A stretch of 64,000 nucleotides of DNA from Neobacillus rhizophilus (GCF_018343535.1 NZ_JAGYPF010000003.1:434001-498000), one strand, 5' to 3'. Shown: positions 9,251 through 17,732, numbered from the stretch's first letter. Numbers and translations: made by a program. The notes: generated by a model from the sequence alone, not told the origin.

Positions 9251-10042
9251 TTACTTAAATGAAACTTCTACTTTCCCGATATGCGAAAATCCAGCCGTGA
9301 ACCGATCCCCTTTTTCGGCCACAACAGCTGCGGATAGTGCACCAGATAAAATGACTTCTCCCGCTTTCAAAACGACATTGTACTCGGATAATTTATTGGC
9401 CAGCCAGGCGACACATTCGGCGGGATGGCCCAATACGTCCGAGCCATATCCTGTATTGACCAGCTCGCCATTTTTAAATAGATTCATTTCAATCGACCGC
9501 AGGTCAATATCCGATAAGGCATAGCGATCATCGCCAATCACAAACAACCCGCTCGACGCGTTATCGGCAACCGTGTCCGCCAAGGTAATCTTCCAATCGG
9601 TAATCCGGCTGTCGACAATCTCCAAAGCAGGAGCGATGTACGCTGTCGCTGCCAGAACATCCTCTACCGTAACATTTGGTCCTGTTAAATCCTTGTTCAG
9701 GATAAAAGCAATCTCACCTTCCACTTTTGGCTGGAACAAATCATTTAACGTGATGGTCCCTTGATTGCTTACTTCCATTGTATCCAGCAAATGGCCGTAA
9801 TCCGGCTGATCGACACCCAGAAGCTGCTGCATGGCAACAGAGGTTAAGCCAATCTTCTTTCCGACGATTTTCTGCCCTGCTTGGACCTTCTCGCCAATCA
9901 TTTGCAACTGGACTTGATAGGCCTCATCAATCGTCAAATCGGGATACAATTCAGTTAGTGGTGCAATGGATTTCTTGGACTCTTCTGCCTGCTTTAACTG
10001 CTCGTATACATACTGAACACGATGAATGACTTGATTGCTCAT
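9251..10042 (-). CDS. 2-keto-4-pentenoate hydratase (MhpD-like)
   Basis: A 263-residue member of the hydratase/decarboxylase family that adds water to 2-hydroxypenta-2,4-dienoate to give 4-hydroxy-2-oxovalerate. Family features are visible: KIGLTS (about 62-67), QPDYGHL (about 79-85), PKVEGEIAFIL (about 105-115) with the metal-binding acids, and ALEIVDSRI. An in-frame start at 10090 lies within the intercistronic hairpin. ATG at 10042 after AAAAGGGG gives the normal family length and is preferred. It acts after the C-C hydrolase encoded just upstream. The next enzymes, the aldolase and acylating acetaldehyde dehydrogenase, are not encoded nearby. Confidence 0.88.
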   Translation of the reverse strand: MSNQVIHRVQYVYEQLKQAEESKKSIAPLTELYPDLTIDEAYQVQLQMIGEKVQAGQKIVGKKIGLTSVAMQQLLGVDQPDYGHLLDTMEVSNQGTITLNDLFQPKVEGEIAFILNKDLTGPNVTVEDVLAATAYIAPALEIVDSRITDWKITLADTVADNASSGLFVIGDDRYALSDIDLRSIEMNLFKNGELVNTGYGSDVLGHPAECVAWLANKLSEYNVVLKAGEVILSGALSAAVVAEKGDRFTAGFSHIGKVEVSFK

Positions 10043-10067
10043 TGAAAAAACCCCTTTTATAAAAAAT

Positions 10068-10127
10068 AGAGCACTATTTGTTAGATTCAAAATCCTGTGA
10101 AACTATGAATCAACTCAATAGTGCTCT
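10068..10127 (-). terminator. Intercistronic hairpin, possible attenuator within operon B
   Basis: Arms AGAGCACTATT (10068-10078) and AATAGTGCTCT (10117-10127) are perfect 11-bp complements, with an inner GATTC/GAATC pair. Read on the minus strand, the hairpin is followed by ATTTTTTAT, which looks like an intrinsic terminator. It separates the hydrolase gene from the hydratase and MFS genes, so it may reduce expression of the last two or stabilise the upstream message. Confidence 0.6.
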
Positions 10128-10141
10128 CAAATGTTGTCAGA

Positions 10142-11032
10142 TTATTTTGCTGCTACCGCCGAGTCTTCCTGCTTGGCTGCTTCATTGTTGTTTTTTAATA
10201 AAAAGTCTGTTAAAACAGCGTTAAACTCTTCAGGTTTCTCCCATTGCGGCCAGTGTCCTGCATCTTTGATGACAACCAATTCACTGTTTGGAATCATATC
10301 CTGGATTGGTTTAGCTTCCTCAACAGTTGAAGTTGGGTCGTGATCTGTCCAGGCCAGCAATGTCGGTACATTGATTTTCCCGCACCATGACGGATCCCAG
10401 CTGTATAGCTTCCTTACCTCGATATCCTGCAGGCAGACGATATGATGAACCGCTTCTTGATAACTAGGCTGTGTATAAATTTTGTACCGGGACTCGATTA
10501 GTTCCTCAGTTACTTGGCTTTTATCGTACATTAACCACTCAAGTCTCGTTTTCACATTTTCATAGTTTGCTTCTAGAACTGCTTTTAACGTAGAATCCTT
10601 CAACCGCTGCATGACTTCAGGCTTGTTGTTGACGTTGCCTGGCGTGTTCAGTACCATCGCCTTCACATATTCCGGATGCTCAGCCGCAAACCAGGCTGCC
10701 ACCCAGCCGCCTAACGACTCCCCTGAAAGATATACTTCTGATAAGCCTAATGCTTGAATCACGCCTAATAAATGCTCGCTGTAAAAATCAATCCCGTATT
10801 GGCGGTCTGGCTTCGCAGTGTAACCGTGTCCTACCATATCAATGACAATGACACGGAAGTTTTCTCGTAAGCCTCTGATATTTCGTGCATAGGCCTCGAT
10901 ATGACCGCCGGTGCCATGCAGGAGAATCAACGGCTCCCCATTTCCGGATTCCAGCACTCTTGTTTTAATTCCATTAGCGTCTACATAATAGAGCTTATAT
11001 TCTAAATCTGCTAATTCTGTCCAGATTGTCAT
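10142..11032 (-). CDS. Meta-cleavage-product hydrolase (MhpC-like), copy 2
   Basis: A 296-residue alpha/beta hydrolase related to, but clearly diverged from, the one in operon A. The nucleophile elbow GESLGG gives Ser106; Asp232 (HDPTS) and His260 (AGHWPQWEKP) complete the triad. The N-terminus has LLHGTGGH in place of the HGSGPGA of the classical C-C hydrolases, so substrate preference may differ. A Lys/Glu/Ala-rich tail of about 20 residues extends beyond the fold. The start ATG follows AAAAGGGG. It sits between the ring-cleavage enzyme and the hydratase in pathway order, which supports a ring-fission-product hydrolase role. Confidence 0.85.
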   Translation of the reverse strand: MTIWTELADLEYKLYYVDANGIKTRVLESGNGEPLILLHGTGGHIEAYARNIRGLRENFRVIVIDMVGHGYTAKPDRQYGIDFYSEHLLGVIQALGLSEVYLSGESLGGWVAAWFAAEHPEYVKAMVLNTPGNVNNKPEVMQRLKDSTLKAVLEANYENVKTRLEWLMYDKSQVTEELIESRYKIYTQPSYQEAVHHIVCLQDIEVRKLYSWDPSWCGKINVPTLLAWTDHDPTSTVEEAKPIQDMIPNSELVVIKDAGHWPQWEKPEEFNAVLTDFLLKNNNEAAKQEDSAVAAK

Positions 11033-11077
11033 TTCAATTTCCCCTTTTGTAGTAAATTGGCATGATAACTATAGCTA

Positions 11078-12061
11078 TTAAACTCCGACTTCTTGCTGGC
11101 CTGATGTGTCAGGTTGTTTCTGGTCAACCGGCTGGCTGAATTGAACAATCGCCATCCCTGTTACCCATTCTGGAATTGGCTCATAGCAGGCCACACTTGC
11201 ATCAAAGTTCTGCAGCACACCAAGCAGCACAAGCCAGTTGTGGATTTCCTGACCGCCGTTGCCTAAGTTCTCCTCGATAAAAGCAGCACTCCAGTTTCTT
11301 AATGTGGAGTAGTCCTTTTCGGTCACCAGTCGTAAAAATTCGCGGTCAACCTGTTCGTTAACAGGACCTGATTTAAGTTTAGTTACATTGGTTTCCCGCA
11401 GCTTTAAATACTGGTCAAGCTGGTCAATTTCCTGGCGCCCATTTTTTAAAACATTCACCAGGAATTGATCTTCCGGCTTTTCGCTCTCGATTTTCGGAAT
11501 TGGCACCCAGTGCGATAAACCGCCTGATGCGACAATCGCCACCTTCAAATCCTGATCCCATGACTCAATCGCTTTGCGGACAACTTCGCCGATTTGGAAA
11601 CAGCGGTCCATCGTTGGCAGCGGCGGTGCTGACGTATTGACCGCAATCGGAACAACTGGAATTTGCAAATCCGGATTTAAGAAATAAATTCCTTGCGTAT
11701 GCCCGTGGTCGACCTTCATTTTTAAGGTAAACGCGAAATCAACGTTGTTTTCTAGGCTAGTGTGAAGAATGTGCTTCGCTAATTCCTGCTGAACCGGTAT
11801 TTGGTACTTAGGAATCTGCCAGTCTCCCCAGCCTTCACATTCGCCGATCCCAATCGTAAAGGATGGCATATGGTCATAGAAATAACTGTTAAAATGGTCG
11901 TCAGATATTAAGACAATCACATCTGCACCAGATTGTTCGAGGTACTTTCTCATTTCGGCTGCCGTATTGATGAAACGCTGCCCTTTCTCGCCGCCTCCTG
12001 CTTCATTGGTCATAATCATCGGGCTATGCGACATCGCGACACCTGCAACAATTTTAGCCAT
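11078..12061 (-). CDS. Class III (LigB-type) extradiol dioxygenase, MhpB-like
   Basis: A 327-residue protein aligning along its length with 2,3-dihydroxyphenylpropionate 1,2-dioxygenase (MhpB, about 314 residues). Landmarks in order are MSHSP with His12, DDHFNSYFYDHMPSF with His56, VDHGHTQG, ASGGLSHW, HNWLVLLG and YEPIPEWVTGM. The His12/His56 pair and a distal acid bind Fe(II), and the later histidines provide acid-base catalysis. It should open a catechol-type substrate, plausibly an aryl-alkanoate. It is unrelated in fold to the dioxygenase of operon A. The start ATG follows AAAAGGAG. Genes on both sides encode the enzymes that act before and after it. Confidence 0.88.
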   Translation of the reverse strand: MAKIVAGVAMSHSPMIMTNEAGGGEKGQRFINTAAEMRKYLEQSGADVIVLISDDHFNSYFYDHMPSFTIGIGECEGWGDWQIPKYQIPVQQELAKHILHTSLENNVDFAFTLKMKVDHGHTQGIYFLNPDLQIPVVPIAVNTSAPPLPTMDRCFQIGEVVRKAIESWDQDLKVAIVASGGLSHWVPIPKIESEKPEDQFLVNVLKNGRQEIDQLDQYLKLRETNVTKLKSGPVNEQVDREFLRLVTEKDYSTLRNWSAAFIEENLGNGGQEIHNWLVLLGVLQNFDASVACYEPIPEWVTGMAIVQFSQPVDQKQPDTSGQQEVGV

Positions 12062-12091
12062 TTGCTTCCGCTCCTTTTCGTTTCATTATTT

Positions 12092-12907
12092 TTAAGAAAT
12101 TCGTAATTTCCTAGATTGTGTGATTTCCTGCTGCCAGACAATCGAAAGCTTTCCTTTGAAAAATAAAGGAATCTCATCTGTAGGTTTGATTGTTGTTCCA
12201 TCAGCCATGACGGTCACTTCCCGATGGACCGTACCGCTGTTATTTTTTAATACGACCTGATAGCAGCCGGGACACGGGAGGGTGTAATGCGTTTGCACCG
12301 TGAAGGCCGCTCCATTCCATTCACACTGTGTTTCATAGAATCGGCCAAGAAACTCTGGAAGTTCTGCCACCCGGCCGCCTAACAGCCGCTCCCGAATGCA
12401 GGTCGAACTGATTTTTTCGCCCCGCAGCTCTACTTTTGCTACCTTCGTAACGTCAATCCGGCCGCCGGAGTCTTGTTTCAAACGATCCAAATTGCCGGCA
12501 CCGCGGGAGCCATAGGAAAAATCAAATCCGGCCACGGCATGAATAATCTGAAGACCATTCAAATATTCCGATACAAACTTCTCCGGTGAAAGCCCCGCGA
12601 ACTCTTCACTAAATTCCACTATATAAAAAGTATCGACGCCCATTTCCTGAAGCATTGCCTGTTTTTCCGAAAGCGGCATTAGATAATGCACATGAACTTT
12701 TCCCTTTGAAATCACTGTTTTTGGATGGGGAAAGAAGCTCATGACGGAAAGCCGCACTTGTTGTTCTTTCGCCTTTTGATAGGCAGCATTAATCACTGCA
12801 CAATGGCCTTGATGGAGACCATCGAAACAGCCAAGTGCCATAACGTTCGGACTCGCCTTTTTCTGCCATTCTGCCAAATTACGCTCATTCAAATGAATTG
12901 TTTCCAT
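12092..12907 (-). CDS. FAD synthetase (FMN adenylyltransferase), RibF-like with degenerate kinase part
   Basis: A 271-residue RibF relative. The adenylyltransferase module is complete: GCFDGLHQGH at 26-35, FFPHP at 57-61, GFDFSYG at 126-132 and ISSTCIR at 165-171. The C-terminal third (about 185-265) aligns loosely with the riboflavin kinase barrel, starting FLGRFYE, but the kinase substrate motif with the PTAN signature is missing. It should therefore make FAD from FMN without making FMN. It lies 22 bp after the flavin reductase and 30 bp before the extradiol dioxygenase, inside a flavin-monooxygenase operon. A dedicated FAD supply is a reasonable inference. Bacilli normally carry a separate bifunctional RibC/RibF. 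Confidence 0.85.
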   Translation of the reverse strand: METIHLNERNLAEWQKKASPNVMALGCFDGLHQGHCAVINAAYQKAKEQQVRLSVMSFFPHPKTVISKGKVHVHYLMPLSEKQAMLQEMGVDTFYIVEFSEEFAGLSPEKFVSEYLNGLQIIHAVAGFDFSYGSRGAGNLDRLKQDSGGRIDVTKVAKVELRGEKISSTCIRERLLGGRVAELPEFLGRFYETQCEWNGAAFTVQTHYTLPCPGCYQVVLKNNSGTVHREVTVMADGTTIKPTDEIPLFFKGKLSIVWQQEITQSRKLRIS

Positions 12908-12929
12908 AAATGGTCTCCTCTCAAGGTTT

Positions 12930-13409
12930 CTAGATGGTTACTGGCTGTTCAGCCACTAATGAACGGTACTTGCCGCTGTAGAATATCAACGGCTCTTTGT
13001 CTTCAAGGTGAATATCAGTTACTCTGCCAATAAACAAGGTGTGGTCGCCTTCCACATGTTCTGCAGAAACCTCGCAGGCCACCTGTGCCACAGCCCCGTC
13101 CAATACTGGCTTTCCATCAAGGCGTCCAAAGGCAACTTCCTTATGCTCTTTTAACTGTCCGGCAAAAATCATGGATAGCTCCTGCTGATCGGCTGCTAGG
13201 ATATTAACGGTAAAAATCTTGCTTTCCTTGATTTTGCTCAAGATTTTTGCTTTTTCTCCGATGGAAACAACGACGAGCTTTGGATCTAGCGATACAGACA
13301 TGAACGCATTTGCTGTCATTCCGTGAGTATCTCCTTCTACCTCTGTTGCAATCACGGTCACCCCTGTTGCAAACTTGCCCATTGCTGTACGAAATTGACG
13401 ATCATCCAT
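12930..13409 (-). CDS. Flavin reductase of a two-component monooxygenase (HpaC/HsaB-like)
   Basis: A 159-residue member of the flavin reductase-like domain family, the usual length for HpaC and HsaB. It should reduce FMN or FAD with NAD(P)H and pass the free reduced flavin to the oxygenase. Visible family features are the start FRTAMGKFATGVTVIAT, the flavin-contacting GMTANAFMSVSLDPKLV, and the C-terminal GDHTLFIGRV. The start ATG follows AAAAGGAGG. It lies 33 bp after the oxygenase gene 13443-14627. It is the only reductase in the island, so it may serve both oxygenase components. Confidence 0.9.
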   Translation of the reverse strand: MDDRQFRTAMGKFATGVTVIATEVEGDTHGMTANAFMSVSLDPKLVVVSIGEKAKILSKIKESKIFTVNILAADQQELSMIFAGQLKEHKEVAFGRLDGKPVLDGAVAQVACEVSAEHVEGDHTLFIGRVTDIHLEDKEPLIFYSGKYRSLVAEQPVTI

Positions 13410-13442
13410 TTTAAAATCCTCCTTTTAAATGTCCTAGAAAAA

Positions 13443-14627
13443 TTATCCCCTTACGCCGCTTTCAAAACCAAACAGGTCTTTGCCGTACGCAGCGACAGCA
13501 TCTTCGTAAAGTGAAGTTTTATGTGTAGCAACAGCCATGATATCCCGCAAGAACAATTCCATTGGGCCGCCTTTATACAATGCGCCACCGCCAAGTGTCA
13601 GCAATGATCTAACGGCAATATCGACACATAGCTTAATGGCTTTCGTACGAATCGCGAAGAATTCTGAAGGCGGTGTTTGGCAGCCGTCTTTTTCATAATT
13701 GACAAGCAGATTAATATATTTATCCATTAAGCTTTCAGCAACATGGAAATCAGTTGTCATTTCAGCAAGTACCCGCTGGCTTCTTGGTGACTCACTTTCC
13801 CTTACACCATCCATTAAGCGGACGCGTTTTTCCGTCAAGGTCTTAAACTCCTTCAGCATCCGCTCTGCTCCGCCAAGTGCCATGTAACCAAATCCAATAT
13901 AGAAGGATGGGAAGAATGGAATATGATAGAAAGGATATTCTGTATCATAGTCATCTAAAGGCGGTCTCCTATTCTGCTCGGCCTGATCCAGCCTTAAGAT
14001 GCGCTCCATTGGCACATATACATTATCGGCAATGATTTGGTTGCTGCCCGAACCTCTGAGTCCGAATGTATCCCAGTTCTGGACAATTTCTACTTCAGAT
14101 GTTTTTAACATTGGCAGGCAGTAGACTGGTTTTTCCGTCTCTGGGAACTGAATCATGACCCCGACACCGACCCAGTCACTATAGTTAATCCCGCTGACAA
14201 AGCTCCACTTACCGCTGATCCGGTAACCGTCACCGTCTCGTTCTGCTTTTCCTAGTGCCGCAAAGATATCGGCAATTAATCCGCCCGAATTGATGATTTC
14301 GTCTGCGCTTTTTTCAGGAAGAAATGCCGGCAGCATGTTGTGAAGCGGGTACAGATACGTCAGCCATGCGGCAGAAATATTATAGTTGGCCACCTTACGG
14401 ACAACTTTTGCGAACGTTTTCAAATCTGCCTGTGGGCCGCCGTATTTTTTTGGAAGCATCATCCGTGCAATTTGTGTTTCTTTCATCAGGTCCACCACGT
14501 TTTGCGAAATGGTGGCGTTTTTCTCCGCTTCGGCTGCCTCCTGTTCAGCTAGTTGGCCGATTCGTTCCGCGCCAGCTAGTAAATCCTCCACAGTAAGGGA
14601 TTCTCCTTTTAATAATTGACTTGCCAT
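13443..14627 (-). CDS. Two-component flavin-dependent monooxygenase, oxygenase component, copy 2
   Basis: A 394-residue acyl-CoA-dehydrogenase-fold monooxygenase, the first gene of operon B. It is a close paralogue of 2501-3685: the same length, the shared block DTFGLRGSGSNQIIADNVYV, and the shared ends TEKRVRLMDG.RESESPRSQRV and HKTSLYEDAVA.YGK. It should hydroxylate a phenolic substrate using reduced flavin from the reductase encoded immediately downstream. The ATG at 14627 after AAAGGGGTG is the only sensible start. Its promoter region contains the same cre-like sequence as operon A. Family members act on phenol, 4-hydroxyphenylacetate or a steroid-derived phenol, so the substrate here is open. 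Confidence 0.87.
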   Translation of the reverse strand: MASQLLKGESLTVEDLLAGAERIGQLAEQEAAEAEKNATISQNVVDLMKETQIARMMLPKKYGGPQADLKTFAKVVRKVANYNISAAWLTYLYPLHNMLPAFLPEKSADEIINSGGLIADIFAALGKAERDGDGYRISGKWSFVSGINYSDWVGVGVMIQFPETEKPVYCLPMLKTSEVEIVQNWDTFGLRGSGSNQIIADNVYVPMERILRLDQAEQNRRPPLDDYDTEYPFYHIPFFPSFYIGFGYMALGGAERMLKEFKTLTEKRVRLMDGVRESESPRSQRVLAEMTTDFHVAESLMDKYINLLVNYEKDGCQTPPSEFFAIRTKAIKLCVDIAVRSLLTLGGGALYKGGPMELFLRDIMAVATHKTSLYEDAVAAYGKDLFGFESGVRG

Positions 14628-14694
14628 TTTTCTACACCCCTTTATATTTTTTTAAAAATTTAATTATGGACCGTGTCCGTTGGTAAATAAAATT

Positions 14695-14708
14695 TGGCAT
14701 CGCTTACA
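14695..14708 (-). promoter_or_regulatory. cre-like operator of operon B
   Basis: On the minus strand TGTAAGCGATGCCA fits the CcpA cre consensus at 13 of 14 positions, about 70 bp upstream of the oxygenase start. With its flanks (CAAATGTAAGCGAT-N-CCAA) it matches the site before operon A apart from one base. Confidence 0.6.
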
Positions 14709-14889
14709 TTTGTAATTCGACAAAGTTTTTACTATTGGCAACTTATAAATAAAGTTTAATACAATTTCAAATATTCCGACTAGAACAACAATTGCTCATG
14801 TTTTTGATTTAAATAGACAAAAATTGTTCATTAGCGATAAGGCAGCAATTTGAGTAAAACAGAGCATGGAATTTTTACCGTACTGACCT

Positions 14890-15425
14890 TGGCTATGGTC
14901 ACCCAACCCCTTTATTGGTTACCCGACTGACAGATTTTTCTTCGCTTGGGGCATCCATTCCCTTTATTGATTACCGTACCGACGGGTATTGCTTCGCTTC
15001 GGGCATCCATTCCCCTTATTGGTTACCGTACCGACGGGTTTTGCTTCGCTTCGGGCATCCATTCCCCTTATGGGTTACCGCACCAACGGACTTTGCTTCG
15101 CTTCGGGCATCCATTCCCCTTATTGGTTACCGTACCGACGGGTTTTGCTTCGCTTCGGGCATCCATTCCCCTTATTGGTTACCGCACCAACGGACTTTGC
15201 TTCGCTTCGGGCATCCATTCCCCTTATGGGTTACCGCACCGACGGGTTTTGCTTCGCTTTGGTCACCCATACCCCTTATTGGTTACCGTACCGACGGGTT
15301 TTGCTTCGCTTGGGGCATCCATTCCCTTTATTGATTACCGTACCGACGGGTTTTGCTTCGCTTCGGGCACCCATTCCCCTTATTGGTTACCGCACCGCCT
15401 GATTCCTCATGACTATGGGCACCCG
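14890..15425. repeat. 52-bp tandem repeat array 1 (about 10 copies)
   Basis: Units begin TTATTGGTTACCGTACCGAC and end CTTCGGGCATCCATTCCCC. The period is exactly 52 bp; inner copies are almost identical and the edges are degenerate. Because 52 is not a multiple of three, the array is open in all three forward frames, giving three overlapping protein-like readings that are not genes. No spacers are present. It lies between operon B and regulator 2. A second array with the same period and a related skeleton is at 52200-52715. Confidence 0.9.
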
Positions 15426-15512
15426 TACAAAGCAATAAAACTATTCGTTCCTTTTTAAAGCGGTGAAGCGACAATCTAATAGGAAACAGCCTAAAATTAG
15501 AACGTAAAAAAA

Positions 15513-15534
15513 CCATCCGGCATTGAGCCGGATG
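15513..15534 (-). terminator. Terminator of regulator gene 2
   Basis: CCATCCGG and CCGGATGG arms with a 6-nt loop; the minus strand continues into a run of seven T, starting 6 bp after the stop codon. Confidence 0.9.
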
Positions 15535-15539
15535 GCATT

Positions 15540-17408
15540 TTAGTCAAATGTAATTTCCCCTATTGCGATTAATGACTTTATGATTAGAAGCAGTTGATGC
15601 ATTTCATGGGGTTCTCTAATATCCTTTTCTAGCAAGTTTTCAATTCGGCTGATACGATGCCGGAGACCGCTCATCGACAAGGCCAGGTCTTGCATTGTTT
15701 GCTCAAGCTTACCTCCGTTCAGCAGAAAGCTATACAATGTTTTCAGTAGTTCCAGCATTTTAGGGTCCTCAAAACGATAAAGCGGACCAAGCTCCTGCTC
15801 GGCAATCATTTTGATCCCGCTGATATTCTTTGAGTTAATCAGCACCCCTACGATCCCTAATGACTGGAACTGCACAATCTTCTTCTTAACTGCTAGTCTT
15901 ATAGCTATAGCCGCTTCCTCATAACATCTGGACGCTTGGCCAATATCCTCTCCTCGGCGGCTGATGCCCAGTTTAAAATGACCTTGGGGAAATTTCTGAT
16001 TCATATAATTGAAGTATTGTTGCATGACGTCATCGATTGTCTTGTTTTGGAGGGTCTCCGTTGTGATTAGTAAAACCATGCTGCCGTCCCGGTGTCCAGC
16101 CAAGATATTTTGCTTTTTATTTTTAAAATAACGGAATGTCGATTCGAAAATTTGTTCCTCTAAAAGAAAGTCATCTTCAATCGAGCCTTGCGTTTTCCCA
16201 TATTCCATTACGGCTATATAATAGTGTTTCTCGAGGTTTACACCAGTATATTTCCCCCGCTTGATCATCTCACTGGCAGGAAGTCTCCCCTCCAGGATTT
16301 GTTCGAGGAAACTGCCTTTCATTCTTTCAAATGTCTCAAACTTCGTTTTTTCATTTAAGAGAATCAGTGAGGATGCATTGGCAAACCGGTCTAAAAACAA
16401 ATAATCTTCTTCTTGATAATGATTGTTGATATCTTCATAGAGAAAGGAACAATAACCGATGACTTCTTTTTGTAATAGAATCGGCGTAATCAGACGTTCT
16501 TGAATGGATGTTTTAATGATTTTTTTTCTAAAAGGCAATAACGGGTTTGTGTGAAATTGTGTTTTTTGAAGGTAATTTTCCATATCAGTTTTTAAAAGTA
16601 AATGTTGTTCTTGTTCCAAGCCTGAATAGGTAATCGTGCTATGGACTGCATCTTCAACAATAATCGGGATTTTTACCGTCTCATAGACCATGTCGGCAAT
16701 GGTTTGCAAGTCAGTGCCGTTGATAATTTCTTCAGTTAACTGATTTTGGAAATGGGCTAAACGGGTGACGATATTTTTCTGGTCAAGCAATTGATCATAG
16801 GTCAACTCAAGTTCTTTTACAATTGGGGTTTCATTGTAAAAATCGAGTGCATCCTCTTCCTGAAGTTCCTGTTCCCATTCTTTCTTTGGCTTTATCACCC
16901 AGCGGCACTCTGAATCTCCCTTACCTACACATGTGGTCTCTCTCGCCAAAAGTGTCTCCCCAAATATCGTTGACATAAAACCGCTCGCAAAACCAATCAG
17001 TGTATGACACACGGGACCATTTGACTTTCCGATTCCTTTTAGATGCTCGACAGCCTCATAGGAATCGTACCAAGTTCCATAGGAATAAAAATTCTTGATT
17101 CTCTTATTTTTATCTAATTCATAGGTGCAATCATGTTTAATCCCGCTAATATGGCCATTTTGGATATGAATAATCGGTCCATGTTTAATGAGATATTCCA
17201 ACGATGATCCGGATTCGAGGGCTTCTTTCGCCACTTTGACACCCATTTCCCAGCCATAATGAAACAAGAATCCCTTAATCCGTTTAATGCCAATATTTTT
17301 TGCAAGCTGCTTCCTAAGGATCCCAAAGACAGACGCAGATGTGATAATCTTGCGGTCTTCTATAACGGCCTCTTGGCTATAATTTTCTGCTGAAATTCTA
17401 ACGCTCAT
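15540..17408 (-). CDS. XylR_N-V4R-PucR hybrid transcriptional regulator, copy 2
   Basis: A 622-residue paralogue of the regulator at 5774-7651 with the same order of parts. It has XylR_N (about 8-75, FLFHYGWEMGVKVAKEALE), V4R (about 115-190, with TCVGKGDSECRW), middle sensory regions, and a PucR helix-turn-helix at the end (GKLEQTMQDLALSMSGLRHR). No sigma-54 AAA+ domain is present. The open frame extends to 17519, but ATG at 17408 aligns with the start of the paralogue and is preferred, although its ribosome site AGGATG is weak. It lies just upstream of the repeat array and operon B, and a cre-like box (17505-17518) precedes it. It probably activates operon B with a related aromatic effector. 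Confidence 0.83.
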   Translation of the reverse strand: MSVRISAENYSQEAVIEDRKIITSASVFGILRKQLAKNIGIKRIKGFLFHYGWEMGVKVAKEALESGSSLEYLIKHGPIIHIQNGHISGIKHDCTYELDKNKRIKNFYSYGTWYDSYEAVEHLKGIGKSNGPVCHTLIGFASGFMSTIFGETLLARETTCVGKGDSECRWVIKPKKEWEQELQEEDALDFYNETPIVKELELTYDQLLDQKNIVTRLAHFQNQLTEEIINGTDLQTIADMVYETVKIPIIVEDAVHSTITYSGLEQEQHLLLKTDMENYLQKTQFHTNPLLPFRKKIIKTSIQERLITPILLQKEVIGYCSFLYEDINNHYQEEDYLFLDRFANASSLILLNEKTKFETFERMKGSFLEQILEGRLPASEMIKRGKYTGVNLEKHYYIAVMEYGKTQGSIEDDFLLEEQIFESTFRYFKNKKQNILAGHRDGSMVLLITTETLQNKTIDDVMQQYFNYMNQKFPQGHFKLGISRRGEDIGQASRCYEEAAIAIRLAVKKKIVQFQSLGIVGVLINSKNISGIKMIAEQELGPLYRFEDPKMLELLKTLYSFLLNGGKLEQTMQDLALSMSGLRHRISRIENLLEKDIREPHEMHQLLLIIKSLIAIGEITFD

Positions 17409-17504
17409 GCCATCACATCCTGTTTGATAATAAAGTGAACATTTCATTAAAAAAGGAAATTGTGACTTGCCTATTATTTGCCCGCTAATTACAAAACTTA
17501 GGAT

Positions 17505-17518
17505 TGTAAGCGCAAACA
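17505..17518. promoter_or_regulatory. cre-like site upstream of regulator 2
   Basis: TGTAAGCGCAAACA fits the cre consensus at 13 of 14 positions. It is about 97 bp upstream of the regulator start and about 215 bp upstream of the divergent HAD gene. It shares the core TGTAAGCG with the sites before operons A and B. Confidence 0.5.
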
Positions 17519-17732
17519 TATACCATTATTCTATTAGAAAAATTCGAATATATCAAAATAATTATACCTGGAAGTTTAATATTGCCTTTACTATGAACTT
17601 GGAATATTCCAACACCATAAAGAGGAAAATAATGAAAAAACGTTAATAGAGTATTGTAATGACCCTTTTGTTCCACTTTAAAGGGTCATATGGTACTCTC
17701 TGTAGAGACAGTGATTAGAAAGAGGGATCATT

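Noticed and set aside
14915..15458. Three overlapping protein-like frames of 137-170 codons
   Set aside because: They are an artefact of the 52-bp tandem repeat: 52 is not divisible by three, so every forward frame stays open and gives the same peptides in turn. No ribosome sites.
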